10,113 nucleotides of DNA from JADHUC01 sp964617665 (GTDB taxonomy: Bacteria; Planctomycetota; Planctomycetia; Pirellulales; Pirellulaceae): the NCBI GenBank assembly GCA_964617665.1, contig CAZUAH010000509.1, positions 1 through 10,113 of the forward strand, given 5' to 3'. Below, in pieces: positions 4,974-10,113 of the stretch. How positions within the stretch are numbered: position 1 is the first letter of the stretch; every line of letters begins with the position of its first letter. The translations under genes and the position numbers were made by a program. Under the pieces are notes generated by a model, which saw only the letters and a program-made list of their open reading frames with translations, was not told the DNA's origin and made no database searches.

Positions 4974-7133
4974 ATGACCGGCGCCGCCACACCTTTGGCC
5001 GATTCCAACCTGGCATTCGCCAGACGCAGCGAGACGCTGTTGTCAGTGGCGCTGCTTGCCGTGTTGGTGGTGCTGCTGGTTCCGCTGCCCACGATGCTTC
5101 TGGATATGTTGATCGCCCTGAACTTGGGCGTCACAATCCTGTTGCTGCTGATTACGCTCAGTGCCAAGCAGCCGCTGGATATATCTGTTTTTCCCTCCGT
5201 GCTTCTCTTGATGACGCTGTATCGACTGTCGTTGAATGTCGCCACGACACGTCTCATTCTTCTGAACGGGGACGCGGGCAATATCGTCTCAACCTTCGGG
5301 GGTTTTGTCGTCGGAGGGAGCCTTGTTGTCGGGCTTGTTATCTTCCTGATTCTCATTCTGATTCAGTTCATCGTTATCACAAAAGGCGCCAGCCGCATTT
5401 CCGAGGTCAACGCCCGATTCACCTTGGACGCGATGCCCGGCAAGCAGATGGCGATTGACGCCGAACTGAGCGCCGGCTCGATCGACGAGAAGGAGGCCCG
5501 CACCCGTCGTCAGAAGCTGACACGCGAAGCCGAGTTCTACGGTGCCATGGATGGGGCAGGCAAGTTTGTGCGAGGTGATGCCATCGCGGGATTGCTGATC
5601 ACCGGGATCAACTTGATTGGCGGCGTCGTTTTGGGCCTGAGTAACGGACTGTCGCTTGGCGAGGCGTTCAGCCAGTACTCCGTGCTGACCATCGGCGATG
5701 GGCTGGTCTCGCAGATTCCCGCGTTGATCATTGCGACGACTGCGGGAATCCTGGTGACCAAGGCAGCGTCGGAGGCTAGCCTTGGGACCGAAATTGGCAC
5801 GCAGTTGTTGGCCAACCAGCGACCGTTGTGGATCGGCTCGGGCATCATGGTTGCCGTTGCACTGACGCCCGGTCTGCCGAAACTCCCGTTCATTCTCTTT
5901 GCTGGGGTCTTGGTCCTCTTTCTTCGCTATTACGGCGACAAAGTGCCTAAGCCTGATTCCGGCGAGGAAGAGGTGGAACTGCCTCCCAAGGAAACGCAGG
6001 AGGAGGACCACTTGAACGACTTCATCCAGACGGATCGCCTCTCGCTGGAGATCGGTACGCAACTCATTCCGCTGGTCGAAACGAAGCGTACGAAAGGGCT
6101 AAAGGACCGAATCGCAACTCTACGCCGAGACGTGACACGAAAACACGGCTTGTGGGTGCCGATCATTCGGATTCGGAGCAGCATTCACCTAGACGCACAC
6201 GTGTATCGTATTCTGGTCGCGGGTCGAGAAGTTGCGCGTGGACGACTGCGCCCAGATCAGTACCTGGCGATCAATCCTGGGAAGACCTCATTGACATTGG
6301 ATGGCGAAGAAACCGTGGATCCGGCCTTTGGATTGCCGGCGACTTGGGTCCGAGCTGGTGACCGACGTCGGGCGGAGCTGGGCGGTCATACGGTAGTCGA
6401 TGCCCCAAGCGTTTTGATTACTCATTTGGGCGAGATCCTGCGCCGATATTCACACGAGCTTCTTGGGCGCGAAGACCTCCAGAAAATGCTGGACAAGGTG
6501 AAAGAAAGCGCGCCCACGATTGTCGACGAGATCAAGCCGGATCTCATTAGGATGGGCGTAGTACATCAAGTGCTCGTCAATTTGCTGAAGGAAGGAATCC
6601 CGATCGCAAATTTAACGTTGATCTTGGAGTCAATCGTTCACCATGCGGCCCAGACCAAAGAGCCGGGCGAACTGACCGAACTCGTAAGGTGCGACATCGG
6701 CAGGATCATATGCGACGGCTTCCGCGACGATAACGGACGCGTGCGCGTGATTGTGCTCGAACCACGACTGGAAATGACGCTACGCGAGGCGGGACGTGAC
6801 GGCAACCTGGCACTTCAGCCCAAGGAACTCGAAAGACTCATCGGACTACTTAACCGCGAGTGGCAAAAGGCCGGTGTGCAAAACCAGCCGGCCGCGCTAT
6901 TGACCGACAGCCAATTGCGTCGCATGACACGTCGTGCCGTCGAACGCGCGTTACCGGACTTGGCCGTTGTTGCCTACACGGAAATACCAGGCGATCTACT
7001 GATCGAACCAGTGTCGATGCTGCGGTTGGAGGAGGTCTTTGAGGCCCGTGCAGAGGCGAAACCTGATCCCATCGCAGAGGATCTCGGTCTTGGAACACTT
7101 GGTGCAACGGAACCCCAGCCTTCGGCAGCATGA
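4974..7133 (+). CDS. flhA: Flagellar export-gate protein FlhA (FHIPEP family)
   Basis: This is a full-length FlhA of 719 residues. The N-terminal half (about 22-320) carries the expected set of about eight membrane helices, including SVFPSVLLLMTLYRLSLNVA (71-90). The FHIPEP signature spans about 141-203: RISEVNARFTLDAMPGKQMA, REAEFYGAMDGAGKFVRGDA. After a charged linker (324-350) comes the cytoplasmic domain (about 355-690), a ring that receives chaperone-substrate complexes and helps energise export. It ends with an acidic tail. The ATG at 4974 is preceded by AGGAAG (4959-4964). It lies 47 bases after fliP, with no room for fliQ, fliR or flhB between. Flagellar FlhA is favoured over virulence SctV because every recognisable neighbour is flagellar. 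Confidence 0.97.
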   Translation: MTGAATPLADSNLAFARRSETLLSVALLAVLVVLLVPLPTMLLDMLIALNLGVTILLLLITLSAKQPLDISVFPSVLLLMTLYRLSLNVATTRLILLNGDAGNIVSTFGGFVVGGSLVVGLVIFLILILIQFIVITKGASRISEVNARFTLDAMPGKQMAIDAELSAGSIDEKEARTRRQKLTREAEFYGAMDGAGKFVRGDAIAGLLITGINLIGGVVLGLSNGLSLGEAFSQYSVLTIGDGLVSQIPALIIATTAGILVTKAASEASLGTEIGTQLLANQRPLWIGSGIMVAVALTPGLPKLPFILFAGVLVLFLRYYGDKVPKPDSGEEEVELPPKETQEEDHLNDFIQTDRLSLEIGTQLIPLVETKRTKGLKDRIATLRRDVTRKHGLWVPIIRIRSSIHLDAHVYRILVAGREVARGRLRPDQYLAINPGKTSLTLDGEETVDPAFGLPATWVRAGDRRRAELGGHTVVDAPSVLITHLGEILRRYSHELLGREDLQKMLDKVKESAPTIVDEIKPDLIRMGVVHQVLVNLLKEGIPIANLTLILESIVHHAAQTKEPGELTELVRCDIGRIICDGFRDDNGRVRVIVLEPRLEMTLREAGRDGNLALQPKELERLIGLLNREWQKAGVQNQPAALLTDSQLRRMTRRAVERALPDLAVVAYTEIPGDLLIEPVSMLRLEEVFEARAEAKPDPIAEDLGLGTLGATEPQPSAA

Positions 7134-7160
7134 AAGTGACGATTTCACGAAACAATAATC

Positions 7161-7379
7161 ATGGTCAATAGGAACAAGACTCAAACGAATCCGTGGGGTG
7201 CAATTGTCGGCTTGTTCGTGTGGTGTCTGGCCACGCTGGTAGGCGTCTGGAGCGGCCTGGAGCCGGATGTCATTCTGATGCGCGCCGTCGTAGCCGGTCT
7301 GACGGTCGGCCTTATCACGGTGATTCTGTCAAGGTTTTTGACTGGGCTATTGGCCCAGGAGGATAGACGAAGGAAATAG
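7161..7379 (+). CDS. Small two-helix membrane protein of unknown function
   Basis: I do not recognise this 72-residue protein. A polar N-terminus (MVNRNKTQTNPW) is followed by a probable membrane helix at about 13-33 (GAIVGLFVWCLATLVGVWSG), a short loop (LEPD) and a second helix at about 38-64 (ILMRAVVAGLTVGLITVILS and on). The end is charged (QEDRRRK). The hairpin would place both ends in the cytoplasm. No clear SD precedes the ATG. It lies 27 bases after flhA and 9 bases before the sigma factor gene, so it is almost surely co-transcribed with them. Many bacteria have flhF and flhG at this position; this protein resembles neither. Being a real gene is supported by its exact fit between neighbours and its coherent helix pattern. 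Confidence 0.72.
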   Translation: MVNRNKTQTNPWGAIVGLFVWCLATLVGVWSGLEPDVILMRAVVAGLTVGLITVILSRFLTGLLAQEDRRRK

Positions 7380-7388
7380 CGACGGAAC

Positions 7389-8102
7389 ATGTTCGCCACT
7401 GCCAAGGCTTACGAGAACACGGTTCGCGACCAGGAACAGGATCAATTGATCCTGGATCATCTGGAATACGTGCGCCAAGTCCTTGGTAAGCTAGCAGTGC
7501 GTCTCCCTGAGGGCTTCGATAGGGAAAATCTCGAATCGGCCGGCGTACTGGGACTGGTCGAAGCTGCCCGCAACTTCGACCCAAAGCGAGGAGTTGCCTT
7601 TACCAGCTATGCCTATCCGCGCATTCGTGGAGCGATTCTTGACGAACTTCGACGGAATTGCCCGTTGTCACAGACCATGCTGCAAACCGTCGCACGTGTC
7701 CGCCAGGCGTACGAATCGCTACCGCCACCGGTTTCCCTGGAGCAACTTGCCAAAGCGACGGATTTGACGGTCGAGGAAGTTTCCGAGTGCTTGGAATCGA
7801 TACGTCTAGCGAATCCGGAATCGTGGAACGATTTGCAGTGCACCATACACAGCGCTTGGGGACGTGATAACGAAGGCCCAAGCGATGCAATCGAAATGGC
7901 GGAGGCCAGAAAGGTGCTCGCTGACGGCATTGAAGATCTGCCCGAGCGGGATCGTACGGTCGTCACGCTGTATTACATGGAAGACCTTCGCCTGAAGGAA
8001 ATTGGTGAAGTGCTGAAGCTGTCAGAATCGAGAGTGAGCCGAATCTTGTCGCAGGCCCAGTTTCGGCTGAAGGAGTACGTGCGCATCCGCCTGTCTGCCT
8101 AA
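7389..8102 (+). CDS. fliA: RNA polymerase sigma factor of the FliA/WhiG (sigma-28) family
   Basis: This 237-residue protein has the sigma-70 layout lacking region 1.1. Region 2 spans about 25-88, with LPEGFDRENLESAGVLGLVE and the core-binding/-10 segment FTSYAYPRIRGAILDELRRN. Region 3 spans about 90-150. Region 4 spans about 177-235, with LPERDRTVVTLYYMEDLRLK and the helix-turn-helix IGEVLKLSESRVSRILSQAQ. Length and regions match FliA, which directs late flagellar genes (filament, motility, chemotaxis). The IRGAILDELR motif is characteristic of FliA/WhiG and group 3 sigma factors. The ATG at 7389 has AGGAA 13 bases upstream, and a GGA two bases before it. A cognate anti-sigma FlgM is not visible in the window. 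Confidence 0.93.
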   Translation: MFATAKAYENTVRDQEQDQLILDHLEYVRQVLGKLAVRLPEGFDRENLESAGVLGLVEAARNFDPKRGVAFTSYAYPRIRGAILDELRRNCPLSQTMLQTVARVRQAYESLPPPVSLEQLAKATDLTVEEVSECLESIRLANPESWNDLQCTIHSAWGRDNEGPSDAIEMAEARKVLADGIEDLPERDRTVVTLYYMEDLRLKEIGEVLKLSESRVSRILSQAQFRLKEYVRIRLSA

Positions 8103-8132
8103 GAGGTGAATTCGGAGGAAAGGGGAAAGACA

Positions 8133-8366
8133 ATGACTCGCGTATTGGATGCCGGGCGCGCAACAACGGCCATCATACCGCAACAACGCGTCGTGTTCAG
8201 CCACGAACACGCGGCCGTGCCTATTCCGGCCGAGACGAAATCACGGGAACCCAAGATAGAGTTGATCCGCGAAAACGACGTGATACGGGCGATTGATGTC
8301 ACGTGTGCATGTGGGCAGAAGATTCGCCTCGCATGCGACTATTTGGAGGAGGAAACAACGACATGA
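8133..8366 (+). CDS. Small conserved-looking protein with a CxC-x7-C motif, unknown function
   Basis: I cannot assign this 77-residue protein. The C-terminal part carries IRAIDVTCACGQKIRLACDY (51-70), a C-x-C-G-x6-C cluster (Cys58, Cys60, Cys68) set in alternating hydrophobic residues. This suggests a small beta hairpin, possibly metal-binding or redox-active, with His24 and His26 as extra potential ligands. There is no membrane segment or signal peptide. I take the ATG at 8133, which has AGGGG seven bases upstream; a GTG at 8106 would add nine residues without a good SD. Its stop overlaps the ATG of the next gene (ATGA, 8363-8366), and it begins 30 bases after the sigma factor. It does not look like FlgM, because it is too short and lacks the sigma-binding helical C-terminus. 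Confidence 0.75.
   Translation: MTRVLDAGRATTAIIPQQRVVFSHEHAAVPIPAETKSREPKIELIRENDVIRAIDVTCACGQKIRLACDYLEEETTT
8345..8352 (+). promoter_or_regulatory. Strong Shine-Dalgarno for the coiled-coil lipoprotein
   Basis: GGAGGAGG lies ten bases before the ATG at 8363, inside the end of the preceding gene. It decides the start of the lipoprotein gene over the longer in-frame ATG at 8303, whose extra 20 residues (MCMWAEDSP...) would precede the signal peptide. Confidence 0.7.
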
Positions 8367-9010
8367 AAAGAAGAATGCGATGGAATCGTGCAACGGCCGG
8401 GCTCGCCCTCATGCTGGTCATCACGACCTGTGGCTGCGCAGGCATCCGCAAGTTTGCGCAGAGGAAAAGAGCCGCAGCGGAGTCCAATCCGATTGCCACC
8501 CAACCGGCGGCCGAAGAAAGCGAGGTGACCACGGCCTCGTTCGAGACAGGATGCGTGACGGACCGCCGGGAGCCCGGTGGGTATCTCAACCGTGGGCCGG
8601 TCTTCTCCATCGTGGAAGGAGTCAACAGCCCTGCCGCCGCGGCGACGCGTCTTCGCCAGCTAACGGCCGAAAACGAGCATCTGACTACCGAGAATGACGA
8701 AATGAAGAGACAACTCGGCGGTCTCCAAAACGACTTGATCGAGTCTCGACGAGCGATGCTGGCGACGCAGCAAGAGTGCCAGGCGGCCCGAAACGATCTG
8801 ATCGCCACTTGCGACCAATTGGACGACTGGCATCGCACGATGGAGAAGACGCTGGGGCAATTTCAGGACGCTGAACAAGAACACATCCAAGAACTGGATA
8901 GCACCATCGAATCGTTCCGCACCGTGATCGATCAGCATGAGAAGGAAAAAGGCGACTCACCGGCGGCGGACGCACGTTCCACGGAAGGTGCCGCGGTCGT
9001 AAGCGGCTGA
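8363..9010 (+). CDS. Putative lipoprotein with a long coiled coil
   Basis: The protein has 215 residues. A positively charged start (MKRRMRWNR) is followed by a hydrophobic core (ATAGLALMLVI) and TTCGCAG, giving a signal peptide with a lipobox-like end. Either Cys23 (ITTC) or Cys25 (TCGC) could be lipidated, and neither fits the consensus perfectly. Residues 27-90 are low-complexity. Residues 93-195 are heptad-like and helical (TRLRQLTAENEHLTTENDEM and on to EHIQELDSTIESFRTVIDQH), predicting a coiled coil of about 100 residues, followed by a disordered tail. The family is unknown. Its start overlaps the preceding stop, and the next lipoprotein lies 18 bases downstream. Tight linkage to fliA suggests an envelope factor for the flagellum, but nothing in the sequence proves it. 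Confidence 0.8.
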   Translation: MKRRMRWNRATAGLALMLVITTCGCAGIRKFAQRKRAAAESNPIATQPAAEESEVTTASFETGCVTDRREPGGYLNRGPVFSIVEGVNSPAAAATRLRQLTAENEHLTTENDEMKRQLGGLQNDLIESRRAMLATQQECQAARNDLIATCDQLDDWHRTMEKTLGQFQDAEQEHIQELDSTIESFRTVIDQHEKEKGDSPAADARSTEGAAVVSG

Positions 9011-9028
9011 GCAAGGAGCGAGAAGCTT

Positions 9029-9748
9029 ATGCGACATGGAAACGCTGTTTTCGCCTGCCTGCTGTTGTGCCTGGCCACCGGCTTGTGCGGTTGCCCTCGG
9101 CGGCGACAGGAAGTCTCGGCACCACCGTGCTATAGTTGCTACCGAGTGCCAGACTTGGAGCAACTGGGCATCCGGCGTGTCGTGTTACTTCCTACGGAAC
9201 ACGAACCGACCCAAGCTGCAGCCGCCGAACGTCTTCGTACCGCCCTGACATCCGAGATACGAGCAACAGGACTCTTCGAGGTCATCGCGCCACCGATCGA
9301 GGAATTCGGTTGCTGGGACAATTCGAACCTGGCGTACGGTTGGGTGTCCGCAGAGGTCCTGGGGGAGCTATCGCTAAGGTATTCAGCCGACGGAGTCATC
9401 TTCTCGTCGCTGGGCGACTACCATCCCTACTCGCCTCCGCGCATCGCGGCCACCGTACATCTGGTCGGCATACGCGAGGCCGCCACGTTGGTCTCGGTCG
9501 ATGGAACCTGGGATGCACGCAACGAATCCGTTTCCAGGACAGCGTTGCAGTACTCCAACGTCCTCGCGCCTTCCGAGCGAATGGGCCGTGCCGACATCGT
9601 ATTGCAGACGCCCGTCTACTACGAGAAGTTTGTGGCTAACCAAGTCGCCTACGCCTTCGCGACACAATGGCCGCAATTCGAACCAGAGATCATCAGTTTC
9701 GCGCCAGCGGTGGCGGATGGCCACGTAACGGACGTGTCGCGACGGTAG
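9029..9748 (+). CDS. Putative lipoprotein with a CsgG/TolB-N-like alpha/beta domain
   Basis: The protein has 239 residues. The signal peptide ends in a good lipobox, LCGC, with Cys22 as the lipid site (core FACLLLCLATGL). A CxxC (Cys34, Cys37) follows. Residues 48-90 have a strand-helix-strand pattern, with RRVVLLPTEHEP, an Ala-rich helix AAAAERLRTALTSEI and TGLFEVIAPP. Residues 115-160 continue with YSADGVIFSSLGDYHPYSPP, TVHLVGIREAATLVSVDGTW. This arrangement resembles the fold shared by CsgG, LpoB and FlgO-type lipoproteins; the resemblance is my judgement, not a search result. The AAGGAG at 9013-9018 supports the ATG at 9029. It is the last gene of the run. A role at the outer membrane near the flagellum, like Vibrio FlgO/FlgP, is an inference. 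Confidence 0.78.
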   Translation: MRHGNAVFACLLLCLATGLCGCPRRRQEVSAPPCYSCYRVPDLEQLGIRRVVLLPTEHEPTQAAAAERLRTALTSEIRATGLFEVIAPPIEEFGCWDNSNLAYGWVSAEVLGELSLRYSADGVIFSSLGDYHPYSPPRIAATVHLVGIREAATLVSVDGTWDARNESVSRTALQYSNVLAPSERMGRADIVLQTPVYYEKFVANQVAYAFATQWPQFEPEIISFAPAVADGHVTDVSRR

Positions 9749-10113
9749 TCTGTCTGTGATGTCCGTTTGGTCTTCGACAACGTCCTTGCTGACGCCGCAA
9801 AGTTCTACGTTTCACCCGGCGGGGACGTCACAAACGTTGATGTGTGGACGCTTTGTTCGCCACTCTGGTACATTCAAGGCACACAACGTACTAGTATTCC
9901 ATCGCACCTTGGTTTTCGGGTAGTGGAATTCGCCAGAATTCCTTTGTTAGCAAGTGAATTGAAGGGAATTCTGGCGAATCTCACTACCATTCAACCCGAA
10001 GATTGAGCTGCGGTAGACTACTAGGTTCACCCATCGTTTTTTCCAAATGCCAAACATCGGCTGACGAAAACGACTGTAGATTGATACCTCCAACGAGCCC
10101 TCGCTGCGCGGTA
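9749..10113. other. 365-base region without a convincing gene
   Basis: After the last lipoprotein I see no gene with a credible start and SD. The only plus-strand frame of note (9767-10006) starts with TTG and runs through an inverted repeat. On the minus strand two frames are open from the right edge, ending at stops near 9949-9951 and 9984-9986. Either could be the 3' end of a gene beyond the window, but neither looks like a known protein. No rho-independent terminator with a T-run was found after 9748. Confidence 0.6.
9919..9988. repeat. Inverted-repeat element (24-base arms, 22-base loop)
   Basis: The left arm (9919-9942) and right arm (9965-9988) are reverse complements at 22 of 24 positions; the mismatches are an adjacent GA/AG swap at left-arm positions 8-9. 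The left arm includes GAATTCGCCAGAATTC, which itself has two GAATTC copies flanking GCCA. Outside the arms, TTCGGG on the left and CCCGAA on the right also pair, with extra bases on the right. No T-run follows on either strand, so a simple terminator is unlikely. A REP- or MITE-like dispersed element is my preferred reading. Confidence 0.75.

Noticed and set aside
5289..6062. 257-codon minus-strand frame antisense to flhA
   Set aside because: It is opposite the highly conserved FHIPEP region; its composition (Gln, Asn, Arg-rich) is typical of an antisense shadow.
8303..8362. 20-codon N-terminal extension of the coiled-coil lipoprotein
   Set aside because: It would bury the signal peptide; the ATG at 8363 has GGAGGAGG upstream and an ATGA junction with the preceding gene.
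8133..8366. The 77-residue protein as the anti-sigma factor FlgM
   Set aside because: Position beside fliA is suggestive, but it lacks the helical sigma-binding C-terminus of FlgM and has a cysteine cluster that FlgM does not have.
9919..9988. Inverted repeat as the rho-independent terminator of the operon
   Set aside because: No T-run follows the stem on either strand, the loop is long (22 bases), and it is 170 bases past the last stop.
9767..10006. 79-codon plus-strand frame after the last lipoprotein
   Set aside because: It starts with TTG, has no SD, and almost half of it is the translation of the inverted-repeat element; no domain-like pattern.
9986..10113. Minus-strand frame open at the right edge (ends ...LNLRVEW-stop)
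   Set aside because: About 42 codons without a recognisable motif, and a second frame is equally open; too little sequence to call a gene.
1..10113. CRISPR array, tRNA or rRNA, insertion sequence
   Set aside because: No regularly spaced repeats, no cloverleaf or rRNA-like stretches, and no transposase were seen.

Overview
The window is one end of a large flagellar gene region. It holds two rod genes on the minus strand (flgF and the 5' part of flgG) and a long co-directional run on the plus strand: fliL, fliM-like, fliN, fliO, fliP, flhA, a 72-codon membrane protein, a FliA-type sigma factor, a 77-codon small protein and two lipoproteins. I infer a planctomycete, probably of the Pirellula/Rhodopirellula type. 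The reasons are the moderate GC content, the divergent FliM, the planctomycete-like flavour of the unrecognised small genes, and a dispersed-looking GAATTCGCCAGAATTC-type inverted repeat at the right end. No 16S or other taxonomic marker is present, so this is a moderate-confidence inference.

Left (1-1024, minus strand): flgF reads toward flgG, which runs off the window edge. An exact match to the sigma-54 consensus (TGGCACG-N4-TTGCT) lies at 1082-1097 on the minus strand and should drive flgFG. The 532-base gap to fliL (1025-1556) also holds a perfect 15-base palindrome (1316-1330) that could be an operator or activator site.

Centre (1557-7133, plus strand): fliL, fliM and fliN supply the stator-associated protein and switch/C-ring parts, and fliO, fliP and flhA supply export-gate parts. 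Genes are tightly packed, with an ATGA overlap for fliL/fliM and a TGATG junction for fliO/fliP. fliQ, fliR and flhB do not lie between fliP and flhA and must be elsewhere. The FliM lacks the N-terminal CheY-binding peptide and the usual GGxG motif, and is rich in cysteine.

Right (7161-9748, plus strand): where many bacteria carry flhF and flhG after flhA, this window has a two-helix membrane protein of unknown function, then the FliA-type sigma factor. A tightly coupled trio follows: a 77-residue CxC protein, a coiled-coil lipoprotein and an alpha/beta lipoprotein. I read this trio as possible envelope accessories of the flagellum; this is the least explained coding part of the window. The last 365 bases (9749-10113) have no convincing gene but contain a 70-base inverted-repeat element.
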